Shown: positions 25,486 through 32,939 of the stretch, piece by piece
Numbering within the stretch: position 1 is the first letter of the stretch
Layout of the letters: each line of letters starts with the position of its first letter
Assembly: GCF_016863035.1 (NCBI RefSeq)
Contig: NZ_BOOC01000003.1
Span: 558,001-622,000, forward strand
Length of the DNA: 64,000 nucleotides
Direction: 5' to 3'
Origin: Microbispora corallina
GTDB lineage: Bacteria > Actinomycetota > Actinomycetes > Streptosporangiales > Streptosporangiaceae
Program-made: the position numbers and the translations under genes
The notes under the pieces: model-generated
The model's database searches: none
Seen by the model: only the letters and a program-made list of their open reading frames with translations
Told to the model about the DNA's origin: nothing

Positions 25486-26460
25486 ATGTCTGCCATGTCG
25501 GAAGTTGTCCCATTGCCATCGTTCGGTGAGGTGTTCTTCGACGCGCGCGGGCAAGACCGCGTGCTCCGCGTCACCTGGCACGACGGCACGCTGGTGCTGA
25601 GCCTGTGGCGGGGCGAGATGTGCACGGCGAGTTTCCGTATGCCCATGAGCGATGTGGGACGCCTGATCGACACCCTGGACGAGGGATTCCACGAGGCCGG
25701 CGGCCACCTCCAGGACGAGGACGCCGGGACCGGCCCGTTCCCCGCTCCCGAGGGCGTCTACCAGGCGCGCGAGGGGCACGACGGGTACGCCGTGCAGGAC
25801 GACTACCCGGCGGCCCAGGCCCCCGAGGAGTACGCGACGCAGGTCCACGACCCGTACGCCCAGGAGCGGGAGGGCTACGCCCGTCCGGCCCACGCCGACT
25901 ATCAGGACTACCCCGACTATCCGGACTATCCGGGGACCGGGCAGTACGCCCGGCCGCCCGTCCCGGCTCCGGCGCCGTCGATGGAGTCCTATCCCCAGGA
26001 GCCGTACGCCGAGCCGTATCAGCCCGCGGCCGCCACGCTCGGCCCGAACGACGTCCTCGTCGCCCGCGGGGCCCCCGTGCAGGACCGTCTCGTCGCGTCC
26101 TCGGCGGCTCAGCAGGTTCCGCAGAACGCCCAGTACGGCCCGATGGACGGCCAGGGCGTCCCCCAGGCCGGGCCGCGGAGCGCGCCGCAGCCGGGCCGGC
26201 CCGTGGCGCCGCCGCAGCAGGTTCCCCAGGGGCAGTGGGCCCCCCAGCACCAGCCGGCGGGCGGGGCCGATGTCGACCCCAGCGACCCCCTCGGCCTGGG
26301 ACAGGTCAGACCGTACGTCCAGGAGCCGATGTACAGCACCGGCGAGCGGCTCCGGCCGGAGCCCCGCAGGGAGCACCGGGTCGAGCCGCCCGTGGACCAG
26401 CCCGTCGAGCAGTGGGCCGACCACCGCGCGGAGACGTGGGAGGACGCGCGCGGCTGGTGA
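25486..26460 (+). CDS. Tyr/Pro/Gln-rich protein with conserved N-terminal domain
   Basis: The 324-residue protein has a compact N-terminal domain (residues 1-75: VPLPSFGEVFFDARGQDRVLRVTWHDGTLVLSLWRGEMCTASF) and a long disordered tail. The tail carries a DYPDYPDYP tyrosine repeat near residue 140, Gln/Pro-rich runs, then PSDPLGLGQVRPYVQEPMYSTGERLR near the end. Tyr and Gln-rich disordered tails are typical of condensate-forming or kinase-substrate proteins; that is inference. The first ATG has AGGTAAAGG upstream; a second ATG lies 9 nt later. Family unknown but it looks like a conserved actinomycete protein. Confidence 0.7.
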   Translation: MSAMSEVVPLPSFGEVFFDARGQDRVLRVTWHDGTLVLSLWRGEMCTASFRMPMSDVGRLIDTLDEGFHEAGGHLQDEDAGTGPFPAPEGVYQAREGHDGYAVQDDYPAAQAPEEYATQVHDPYAQEREGYARPAHADYQDYPDYPDYPGTGQYARPPVPAPAPSMESYPQEPYAEPYQPAAATLGPNDVLVARGAPVQDRLVASSAAQQVPQNAQYGPMDGQGVPQAGPRSAPQPGRPVAPPQQVPQGQWAPQHQPAGGADVDPSDPLGLGQVRPYVQEPMYSTGERLRPEPRREHRVEPPVDQPVEQWADHRAETWEDARGW

Positions 26461-26472
26461 CCCAGCCGGACG

Positions 26473-26498
26473 CCGCCGGCCGGATCCACGGCCGGCGG
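26473..26498 (+). terminator. Perfect 10-bp hairpin terminator
   Basis: Arms CCGCCGGCCG and CGGCCGGCGG flank a GATCCA loop, 12 nt after the Tyr-rich gene. Confidence 0.7.
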
Positions 26499-26612
26499 TT
26501 GCGCGATAAGCCCGCCGGATCCGCGTCGCCTGGCGCGCCGCCGAGCCGGATGGACAGCGTCGCCCGGCGCGCCGGGGACCCGGCCGGGGACATTTGGGGT
26601 CTCAGCTGTAAG

Positions 26613-26618
26613 TAATCT
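26613..26618 (+). promoter_or_regulatory. -10 box TAATCT before the antiporter gene
   Basis: TAATCT ends 9 nt before the ATG (6 nt before an in-frame TTG), so the mRNA is leaderless or nearly so. Confidence 0.5.
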
Positions 26619-26627
26619 CGTCGATTG

Positions 26628-28217
26628 ATGGACACGTCAACGGCGTTACAGCTCCTCCTGCTCCCGGCCGGCGCGCTGGCGGTCGCGGGCGTCGCACGAT
26701 GGCGGGGCTGGTCGGCTCCGCTCCTCCTCGTCCTGGCCGGCCTGGTCGCGTCCTACGTCCCGGGCGTCCCCAGTTACCGGCTGGACCCGCACATCGTCCT
26801 GTCGGTGTTCCTGCCGCCGATGCTCTACTCGGCCGCGCTGGACAGCTCCTACCTGCGGCTGCGCGACGCGCGGCGGCCGGTCGGGCTGCTCGCGGTCGGG
26901 CTCGTCCTGTTCACCACCGTGGCCATGGGCTTCGCGGCCCACGCCCTGATCCCGCAGCTGCCGCTGGCGGCGGCGTTCGCGCTCGGGGCGATCGTGGCCC
27001 CGACCGACGCCGTGTCGGCCGTGGCCGTGGGCCGCAAGCTCGGGCTTCCGCGCCGCGCGTTGACCGTCCTCGTCGGCGAGGGCCTGTTCAACGACGCCAC
27101 CGCGCTCACCGCCTACCGGGTGGCCGTCGGGGCCCTCCTCGGCGGCGCGGTCGACCTGCTCGACGCGAGCAGGCAGTTCGTCGTCGCGGCCGGCGCCGGC
27201 GTCGCGATCGGCCTCGCCGTCGCGTACGTCACGGGGGCCGTGCTGCGCCGCCTGACCGATCCGCTGATCGCGAACGGCGTCTCGCTGCTCGTGCCGTACG
27301 CCGCCTATCTCGGGGCGGAGGCGGCGGGGGCCTCGGGCGTGATCTCGGTCGTGATCGTCGGGATCTACCTCGGCCACGAGCTGAGCCGCACGTCGTACGG
27401 CACGCGGCTGCTGTCGGGGGCGGTCTGGCAGGTGGTCGACCTGGTGCTGGAGTCGATCGTCTTCGCGCTCATCGGCCTCCAGGTGCGCCCGGTCATCGGC
27501 GGGCTCACGGCCGAGCCGCTGGGAACGGTCGTCACCTACGCGGTCGTGCTGTTCCTCCTGGTGGTCCTGCTGCGGATCGTCTGGGTGCCACCCGCGATCT
27601 ACTTCCCCCGGATGCTGTCCAAACGGGTCCGGGCGCGGGAGCCGAAGACGCCGCCCTGGCAGAACGTGGTCCTGACGAGCTGGGCGGGGATGCGCGGCGT
27701 GGTGTCGCTCGCCGCGGCCTTCGGCCTCCCGGAGAACTTCCCCAAGCGCGACCTGCTGCTGTTCCTGACGTTCGCGATAGTCATCGGCACGCTGATCGTC
27801 CAGGGGCTGTCGTTCCCCTGGCTCATCCGCAAGGTCGGGGTGTCGACGGCCCGGGAACGGTACGCCGACGACCTGGCCGAGGCCGGCGCGCAGCAGGCCG
27901 CGGCGGCCGCCGCGCTGGCCCGGCTCGACGAGCTGACCGCCGAGGGCGTCCACGAGGTGCACGAGGAGGTCGTGGACCAGTTGCGCACCCGCGCCGAGCG
28001 CCGGGCGATGCACGCCTGGGAGCGGCTGGGAGGCGGCACCGGCCCTGAGGGGGAGGAGACGCCCGCCAGCCTCTACCGGCGGCTCCGCAGGGAGATGCTG
28101 GCGGCCGAGCGCGAGGTGTTCGTCCGCCTGCGCGACGAGCGGCGCATCGACGACGAGGTGCTCCACCGGGTGATGCAGGAGCTCGACTTCGAGGAGGCCA
28201 CGCTCGAACGCGGCTGA
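26628..28217 (+). CDS. CPA1-family Na+/H+ antiporter
   Basis: The 529-residue protein has about 12 membrane helices. The first 400 residues carry the CPA1 antiporter blocks VFLPPMLYSAALDSSYL, GAIVAPTDAVSAVAVG (ion-binding Asp), VGEGLFNDATALTAYRVAVG and SWAGMRGVVSLAAAFGLP. A cytoplasmic helical tail follows with acidic and arginine residues (LDELTAEGVHEVHEEVVDQLR). It exchanges Na+ or K+ for H+ at the membrane for pH and salt balance. A TTG one codon upstream is an alternative start. Confidence 0.92.
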   Translation: MDTSTALQLLLLPAGALAVAGVARWRGWSAPLLLVLAGLVASYVPGVPSYRLDPHIVLSVFLPPMLYSAALDSSYLRLRDARRPVGLLAVGLVLFTTVAMGFAAHALIPQLPLAAAFALGAIVAPTDAVSAVAVGRKLGLPRRALTVLVGEGLFNDATALTAYRVAVGALLGGAVDLLDASRQFVVAAGAGVAIGLAVAYVTGAVLRRLTDPLIANGVSLLVPYAAYLGAEAAGASGVISVVIVGIYLGHELSRTSYGTRLLSGAVWQVVDLVLESIVFALIGLQVRPVIGGLTAEPLGTVVTYAVVLFLLVVLLRIVWVPPAIYFPRMLSKRVRAREPKTPPWQNVVLTSWAGMRGVVSLAAAFGLPENFPKRDLLLFLTFAIVIGTLIVQGLSFPWLIRKVGVSTARERYADDLAEAGAQQAAAAAALARLDELTAEGVHEVHEEVVDQLRTRAERRAMHAWERLGGGTGPEGEETPASLYRRLRREMLAAEREVFVRLRDERRIDDEVLHRVMQELDFEEATLERG

Positions 28218-28262
28218 CCCCCGCACGGCGAAAACGGGTCGGTGACCGGCCCCCGCGCGGGC

Positions 28263-28378
28263 CGGCGGATCAGGCCCGCGCGGGCCGTTGGATCAAACCT
28301 GTGCATGTCGGTGGATCACGCCCGCGCGGGCTGTTGGATCAAACCTGTGCATGCCGGTGGATCAGCCGAGGCGCTGGT
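28263..28378. repeat. Alternating 23-nt repeat (46-nt period)
   Basis: Two half-units alternate: GGTGGATCACGCCCGCGCGGGC and GTTGGATCAAACCTGTGCATGC. GTTGGATCAAACCTGTGCATG starts at 28287 and again at 28333, and GGYGGATCA appears three times. A perfect palindrome GGCCCGCGCGGGCC (28273-28286) lies inside and could end transcription. The array sits between convergent genes and its last unit includes the stop codon of the ZnF-UBP gene. Confidence 0.7.
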
Positions 28379-28619
28379 CCACGAAGCACCAGCGCCACTC
28401 CTCGCCCGGCTCGTACGAGCGGATCACCGGGTGCCCCGCCTCCTTGAAGTGGGCGGTGGCGTGGCGGCCCGGAGAGGAGTCGCAGCAGCCGACGTGCCCG
28501 CAGTCGAGACACTTGCGCAGGTGGACCCAGCGCGTGCCGGCCCGCAGGCACTCCTCGCAGCCCTCCGGCGTGCGCGGCTCCGGTTCGGCGGTGTTGACCA
28601 TGTGTTCGCAGATCCCCAT
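28362..28619 (-). CDS. ZnF-UBP (UBP-type zinc finger) protein
   Basis: The 85-residue protein contains one UBP-type zinc finger with its usual order: CEECLRAGTRWVHLRKCLDCGHVGCCDSSPGRHATAHF then GHPVIRSYEPGEEWRWCFVD. Cys and His ligands are complete. In eukaryotes the domain binds ubiquitin tails; in actinomycetes, stand-alone versions are common and of unknown role. The ATG lies 7 nt after a TAGCAT -10 box. The convergent antiporter gene is separated by the GGATCA repeats. Confidence 0.85.
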   Translation of the reverse strand: MGICEHMVNTAEPEPRTPEGCEECLRAGTRWVHLRKCLDCGHVGCCDSSPGRHATAHFKEAGHPVIRSYEPGEEWRWCFVDQRLG

Positions 28620-28626
28620 GTCGCCG

Positions 28627-28632
28627 ATGCTA
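28627..28632 (-). promoter_or_regulatory. -10 box TAGCAT before the ZnF-UBP gene
   Basis: On the minus strand, TAGCAT ends 7 nt before the ATG; the transcript should be leaderless. Confidence 0.5.
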
Positions 28633-28670
28633 CGGCCTGCGAGCACCGCTCCGGCCTGCCGTGGGTTGGG

Positions 28671-28676
28671 TAGGGT
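28671..28676 (+). promoter_or_regulatory. -10 box TAGGGT, leaderless start
   Basis: TAGGGT ends 7 nt before the lipoprotein ATG. It is divergent from the ZnF-UBP promoter about 40 nt away. Confidence 0.55.
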
Positions 28677-28683
28677 TTCGGCC

Positions 28684-29049
28684 ATGCGACTCCTCCCGCT
28701 CGCCGCCGTCGCCGCCACCGCCGCGCTGCTCGTCTCCGGCTGCGCCACCGCCGACAAGGCGCAGACCTGCGCCGAGGCGACGAGGGCCGTCACCCAGACG
28801 ATCAAGGACATCGGCGCGACGGTGAACGACCCGGAGGCGATGCGCCAGAAGCTCAAGGACGGCGCGGCCAAGCTGGACGACATCGCCGCCAAGGCCGCCG
28901 ACACCTCGCTGAAGGAGGCCCTCCAGGGCCTGTCCGACCGGCTCGGCAAGCTCGACGTGCGCGACGCGGAGTCGGCCGCCCAGGCCGCCGAGCGGGTGGC
29001 CACGGACGGCGCCCGCTACCTCAAGCAGGTGAGCGACGCCTGCATCTGA
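28684..29049 (+). CDS. Small helical lipoprotein
   Basis: The 121-residue protein has a lipoprotein signal ending in LLVSGC. The mature part is alpha-helical (AVTQTIKDIGATVNDPEAMRQKLKDGAAKLDDIAAKAADTSLKEALQGL), with two cysteines outside the lipobox at its ends (AQTCAEA and DACI), which may pair. It is anchored to the outer face of the membrane. The family is unrecognised, but the pattern is common in actinomycete cell-envelope proteins. Confidence 0.75.
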   Translation: MRLLPLAAVAATAALLVSGCATADKAQTCAEATRAVTQTIKDIGATVNDPEAMRQKLKDGAAKLDDIAAKAADTSLKEALQGLSDRLGKLDVRDAESAAQAAERVATDGARYLKQVSDACI

Positions 29050-29101
29050 TCCGCCCACGGGTTGCGGCAACCCGCCAAATCTAGGGGTAAAGGGGCGAAT
29101 C

Positions 29102-29107
29102 TAACCT
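29102..29107 (+). promoter_or_regulatory. -10 box TAACCT, leaderless start
   Basis: TAACCT ends 6 nt before the ATG of the first DUF202 gene. Confidence 0.55.
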
Positions 29108-29113
29108 TCCGCT

Positions 29114-29449
29114 ATGGAAGGCAACGAGCCGGACCCTCGGTTCACGCTGGCCAACGAGCGCACGTTCCTCACCTGGATCAGCACCTCCCTCGCCCTGAGC
29201 GCGGGCGGCATCGCGATGGCGGTGGTCCCCGCGACCGTCTTCGTCCCCTGGGTGCGCACGCTGCTGGCCGTCGTGCTCGTGCTGCTGGCGGCCGTCGCCG
29301 CGGCCACGGCGTACCCCCGCTGGCGGCACATCCAGCGCGCTCTGCGCCGGGACGAGCCGCTCCCGCCGCCCGCCCTCGCGCCCATGGTCGGGTACGGCGT
29401 GGCGGGGGTGGCCGTCCTCGCCCTCGTCCTGATCCTGCTGTCCAAATGA
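29114..29449 (+). CDS. YidH/DUF202 membrane protein
   Basis: The 111-residue protein has the DUF202 signature RFTLANERTFLTWISTSLALSAGG and three membrane helices. Function is unknown for the family (YidH in E. coli). It overlaps the next DUF202 gene by 4 nt (ATGA), so the two proteins are made together and likely form a complex. Confidence 0.85.
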   Translation: MEGNEPDPRFTLANERTFLTWISTSLALSAGGIAMAVVPATVFVPWVRTLLAVVLVLLAAVAAATAYPRWRHIQRALRRDEPLPPPALAPMVGYGVAGVAVLALVLILLSK

Positions 29450-29796
29450 CCGGTCCGCGGACGCGTCCCGGAACCCCTGGCGGGCCCGGCCTGCACAGTG
29501 AGCGGACCCGCCTGGCCTGGGTGCGCGCGGCCGCCGCGCTGGCCGGGTGCGGGCTGGGGGCGGCCGGGGCGGCGTTTCGCCACGGAGTCGCGGGCGCGGT
29601 GACCGTGCCCTTCGTGCTGGCGGCCCTGTCCGGCGCCGTCCTGCTGGTGCGCACGGGCGTCCGCTACCGCCATGTGGAGCGGGCGCTCGTCGAGGGGAGG
29701 ACGCTCGACCCGGGGCTCGACGTCCGGCTCGCCTGGCTGGGCGCGCTCTGCGTGGCGGCCGGCGCCCTCGTGCTCGTGATCACGCTGGCGTCCTGA
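29446..29796 (+). CDS. DUF202 membrane protein
   Basis: The 116-residue protein is the second of a DUF202 pair. It keeps the signature HSERTRLAWVRAAAALAGCG and three hydrophobic segments. Pairs of DUF202 proteins (YidH and YidG) also occur side by side in E. coli. It ends at a hairpin shared with the convergent ferritin-like gene. Confidence 0.85.
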   Translation: MTGPRTRPGTPGGPGLHSERTRLAWVRAAAALAGCGLGAAGAAFRHGVAGAVTVPFVLAALSGAVLLVRTGVRYRHVERALVEGRTLDPGLDVRLAWLGALCVAAGALVLVITLAS

Positions 29797-29823
29797 GCCG
29801 GCCGGGACGCGGTCGCGGCTCAG
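29793..29823. terminator. Shared hairpin between convergent genes
   Basis: Arms CTGAGCCG and CGGCTCAG flank a 15-nt loop and contain the stop codons of the DUF202 gene and of the ferritin-like gene. This looks like a bidirectional terminator. Confidence 0.55.
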
Positions 29824-30944
29824 GCGGAGGAGGTGTCCTGCGCCGCGGCGATCGTCTCCGCGACCTCCTCGCGGCGCTCCCGCTCCTCCTGGGCGAAGCG
29901 CTCGGCGTCGATCGTCTCGGCGATCTCCTCGTCCTGCCTCATCAGCGCGTCGAGGCTCTGCCCGGCCATGTCGAGCACGCCCATGTCGGCGTACGCCTTC
30001 TGCAGCCGGGGGCTCCACAGCCCGATGTCCTTGACGCACGGCACGATGCGGCTGAACAGCAGCGACCGGAACAGCCGCAGGTACTCCGACCGGTCGACGC
30101 ACTCCATGGCCTCGTCGACCTCGGGGCGGGACAGGCCGAGGTTCTCCCAGGTCTCCCGCCCGCGCAGCCGGTCGCGCATGAGGTAGCAGCCCTCGATGAC
30201 GAAGTCCTCGCGCTCGCGCAGCTCGCCCTCGGACAGGTTCCGGTAGTAGTCGCGCAGCGCCATGCGCCCGAAGGCGACGTGCCGCGCCTCGTCCTGCATC
30301 ACGTACGCGAGGATCTGCTTGGGCAGCGGCTTGGTGGTGATGTCGCGCATCACGCCGAACGCGGCCAGGGCGAGGCCCTCGATGAGCACCTGCATGCCGA
30401 GGTAGGGCATGTCCCAGCGCGAGTCGCCGAGCGTGCTGTCGAGCAGCGCCTTGAGGTGCTCGTTGATCGGGTAGGCCAGCCCGACCTTCTCCTGCAGGAA
30501 CCGGGCGTACGTCTCCGCGTGCCGCGCCTCGTCCATCGTCTGGGTGGCGGCGTAGAACTTCGCGTCGAGGTCGGGCACCGACTCGACGATCCGGGCCGAG
30601 CAGATCATCGCGCCCTGCTCGCCGTGCAGGAACTGGGAGAACTGCCAGGCCGCGCCGTGCCTGCGCACGTCTTTGCGCTGCCGCTCGTCCATCCGGTCCC
30701 ACAGCGGCGTGCCGTAGATCGCGATGGTGGTGTCGGGGATGCCGAGGACGTCGTACGGGTCGACCTCGAGGCCCCAGTCGATCCGCTTGACGGAGTCCCA
30801 CTGCTTGTCCTTGCCCTTCTGGTACAGGGCGAGCATGCGGTCCCGGCCGTCGTCGTACTCCCAGGTGAAGCGGGCCGCGCCGGTCATCGACACGTCCCAC
30901 GTGGACAGCTCGGCCGGGATCGTGTAGAGCTCGTGCGTCGACAC
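29820..30944 (-). CDS. Di-iron ferritin-like oxidase-type protein
   Basis: The 374-residue protein has the two-helix-pair di-iron layout. A Glu in HGEQGAMICSA is followed by EARHAETY (E-x-x-H), and a Glu in QVLIEGLALAAFG by DEARHVAFG (E-x-x-H). The pattern suits ferritin-like oxygenases/oxidases (R2-like, AurF-like); no reductase partner is seen. The C-terminal 70 residues are an acidic coiled coil (EEIAETIDAERFAQEERERREE). The GTG start has AGGAGG 4 nt before it. It is divergent from a TetR regulator, with two palindromic operators between them, so it is probably its target. Confidence 0.78.
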   Translation of the reverse strand: MSTHELYTIPAELSTWDVSMTGAARFTWEYDDGRDRMLALYQKGKDKQWDSVKRIDWGLEVDPYDVLGIPDTTIAIYGTPLWDRMDERQRKDVRRHGAAWQFSQFLHGEQGAMICSARIVESVPDLDAKFYAATQTMDEARHAETYARFLQEKVGLAYPINEHLKALLDSTLGDSRWDMPYLGMQVLIEGLALAAFGVMRDITTKPLPKQILAYVMQDEARHVAFGRMALRDYYRNLSEGELREREDFVIEGCYLMRDRLRGRETWENLGLSRPEVDEAMECVDRSEYLRLFRSLLFSRIVPCVKDIGLWSPRLQKAYADMGVLDMAGQSLDALMRQDEEIAETIDAERFAQEERERREEVAETIAAAQDTSSA

Positions 30945-30956
30945 GGGACCTCCTAG

Positions 30957-31003
30957 ACGTACACCGTACGTTCACCTGCGAGCGTGGCACGTACGCTGTA
31001 CGT
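30957..31003. promoter_or_regulatory. Twin palindromic TetR operator
   Basis: Two boxes read ACGTAC-ACC-GTACGT (30957-30971) and ACGTAC-GCT-GTACGT (30989-31003). Each is a perfect 6-3-6 inverted repeat, and their centres are 32 bp apart, three helical turns, so bound dimers would lie on the same DNA face. They fill the gap between the divergent ferritin-like and TetR genes. Confidence 0.7.
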
Positions 31004-31031
31004 GCGTCAACAGGTGGGGGAGAATCTCGTC

Positions 31032-31676
31032 ATGCTCAGCAGGAAACGGATCGTCGACGCGGCCATCGACCTGATCGAGCGGGAGGGCGCCGACGCGGTC
31101 TCCATGCGCAGGATCGCGGCCGACCTGGGCGTCGGGGTGATGTCGCTCTACAACCACGTCCCGAACAAGTCGGCCCTGCTGGACGCGGTCGCCGAGTCCG
31201 TCCTGTCCCAGGTGGAGTTCACCGACGACCCGGCGGCCCACTGGACCGAACGGGTGCGGATCCAGGCCCGGGCCTTCCGGCAGATCGCCCACCACTACCC
31301 GCGCTCCACGATGGTCGTCGTCAGCCGGCAGTTGCGGTCGACGGCCGGGCTGCTTCCCGTCGAGCGGGCGCTGTCGACGCTGCTCGACGCCGGGTTCGAC
31401 GGCAGGGAGGCGGTCCAGATGCTGCGCATGTTCATCGCGTACGTCGTCGGGTCGCTGCTGCGCGAGGTGGGGGTCACGCCGACGTTCGCCCCGGTGCGGC
31501 CCGACGTCCCGGTGGCGGAGGTGGACCCCGCGCTGTTCCCGGTGGTCGGGGAGCTCTCCCCGTACCTGGTGGAGTGCGACCACGACGAGGAGTTCGAGTT
31601 CGGGCTCGAACTGCTGGTGCAGGCGATGTCCGTGCGGGCGGCGAAGCGCGCCGGCAGGGGAGACGCCCGGGCCTGA
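31032..31676 (+). CDS. TetR-family transcriptional regulator
   Basis: The 214-residue protein has an N-terminal helix-turn-helix (RIVDAAIDLIEREGADAVSMRRIAADLGVGVMSLYNHVPNKSALLDAV) and a C-terminal TetR_C-type ligand domain with long helices. The ATG was chosen because GGGGGAG lies 9 nt upstream. A longer frame would start within the palindromic operators. It likely represses itself and the divergent di-iron gene. The effector is unknown. Confidence 0.88.
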   Translation: MLSRKRIVDAAIDLIEREGADAVSMRRIAADLGVGVMSLYNHVPNKSALLDAVAESVLSQVEFTDDPAAHWTERVRIQARAFRQIAHHYPRSTMVVVSRQLRSTAGLLPVERALSTLLDAGFDGREAVQMLRMFIAYVVGSLLREVGVTPTFAPVRPDVPVAEVDPALFPVVGELSPYLVECDHDEEFEFGLELLVQAMSVRAAKRAGRGDARA

Positions 31677-31695
31677 GCGCCGGGCGCCTCCCGCG

Positions 31696-32172
31696 TCAGT
31701 ACCAGTTGTGGGACCTGAAGTGGCCCCAGGCGCCGCACGGCGAGCCGTAGCGGCCTCTGATGTACCGCAGCCCCCACCTGATCTGGGTCTGCGGGTTGAA
31801 GCGCCAGTCCCGGGCCACGAACCCCATCTTGCTGCCCGGCAGCGCCTGCGGGATCCCGTAGGCGCCGGACCCCTCGTTGAAGGCCCGGTGGTCCCAGTTG
31901 CTCTCCCTGGTCCACAGGCTGTCCAGGCACTGGAACTGGTCGCCCGACCACGCCCGCCTGGTCACCATCCGGAAGGCGTAGGCCTTGTTGCGGACCTTCG
32001 TAGGGGCCCGCCGGATCTTCTGGGTCACCGGCGTGACGCGCATCTTCCACACGCCGAGGTGCGTGGCCGGTCCGGCCGACGCCCCGGCCCACGCCGCGAC
32101 GCTCCCGGCGCCGCCGAGGGCGCAGGCGATGGCGGTCGCGACGGTGCCGCGTAGAACGCTTCTGCTGTCCAA
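31696..32172 (-). CDS. Secreted lytic transglycosylase-like protein
   Basis: The 158-residue protein starts with a basic signal-anchor type stretch (RSVLRGTVATAIACALGGAGSVAAWAGASAG) and ends in a lysozyme-like domain. WTRESNWDHRAFNEGSGAYGIPQALPG contains the catalytic Glu and the GAYGIPQ motif of actinomycete resuscitation/transglycosylase proteins; WGLRYIRGRYGSPCGAW follows. It cleaves peptidoglycan glycan strands. The start is probably TTG, with AAGGA 5 nt upstream; no ATG or GTG fits better. There is no LysM or LytM domain. It is convergent with the TetR gene. Confidence 0.75.
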   Translation of the reverse strand: MDSRSVLRGTVATAIACALGGAGSVAAWAGASAGPATHLGVWKMRVTPVTQKIRRAPTKVRNKAYAFRMVTRRAWSGDQFQCLDSLWTRESNWDHRAFNEGSGAYGIPQALPGSKMGFVARDWRFNPQTQIRWGLRYIRGRYGSPCGAWGHFRSHNWY

Positions 32173-32438
32173 ATCGGTCCTTGTCGTCGGGTCGCGTGCG
32201 GGGGCGGGCGCGCGCACGCGCCCGCCGCGGCGGTGACGCGTCCATGGCGTGGACGCGGCCGCCCGCTCGGCCTGCACCGGATCACATGAACTTCCGGGAG
32301 GCGCCGCGACGGGTCCTCTGGCCGGATTGAAATACGCCGGGACGGCTCCGGCGCCGCAACGGCGACGCCTCCCGGACAGTTCTTTGCCGTCCGCGCCCCG
32401 GGGGCGGCCCTTGTGGCGACCCTCCGTTTACCGATGGG

Positions 32439-32444
32439 TAGAGT
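32439..32444 (+). promoter_or_regulatory. -10 box TAGAGT, leaderless start
   Basis: TAGAGT ends 6 nt before the glutathione peroxidase ATG. Confidence 0.55.
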
Positions 32445-32450
32445 CGCGCC

Positions 32451-32939
32451 ATGAGCGCTCTGGAGATCCCGGTGACCACCCTGGACGGCGAGCGGACCAC
32501 CCTCGGCACGCTTCTCGGCGGCCGGGCGGCCCTGATCGTCAACGTCGCGTCCAAGTGCGGCCTCACCCCTCAGTACGCCGGCCTCGTCCGGCTGCAGCAG
32601 ACGTACGCCGGCCGCGGGTTCACCGTCGTCGGCGTCCCGTGCAACCAGTTCTACGGACAGGAGCCCGGATCCGCGGAGGAGATCCAGCAGTTCTGCTCCA
32701 CGACGTACGGCGTGGACTTCCCGCTGCTGGAGAAGACCGAGGTGAACGGCGAGGGCCGCCATCCCCTCTACGCCGAGCTGACGGCCGTCCCCGACGCCTC
32801 GGGCGAGGCGGGCGACGTGCAGTGGAACTTCGAGAAGTTCCTGCTGTCGGGCGGCGGCGACGTCGTGGCCCGGTTCCGCCCGAGGACCGAGCCGGAGGAC
32901 CCCGAGGTCGTCGAGGCCGTCGAGAAGGTCATCTCCTAG
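32451..32939 (+). CDS. Glutathione peroxidase family protein
   Basis: The 162-residue protein has the GPx motifs NVASKCGLTPQY (peroxidatic Cys), PCNQF (Gln) and WNFEKFLL (Trp), with Cys rather than selenocysteine. As actinomycetes lack glutathione, it is probably a thioredoxin- or mycothiol-linked peroxidase. Cytoplasmic. Its stop overlaps the convergent LacI gene by 11 nt. Confidence 0.9.
   Translation: MSALEIPVTTLDGERTTLGTLLGGRAALIVNVASKCGLTPQYAGLVRLQQTYAGRGFTVVGVPCNQFYGQEPGSAEEIQQFCSTTYGVDFPLLEKTEVNGEGRHPLYAELTAVPDASGEAGDVQWNFEKFLLSGGGDVVARFRPRTEPEDPEVVEAVEKVIS

Noticed and set aside
28263-28378. CRISPR-like short repeat array
   Set aside because: Units are directly adjacent with no variable spacers, the copy number is very low and no cas gene is near.
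30984-31031. Upstream in-frame start for the TetR gene
   Set aside because: It would place the start inside the palindromic operators and has no ribosome site, while the later ATG has GGGGGAG 9 nt upstream.
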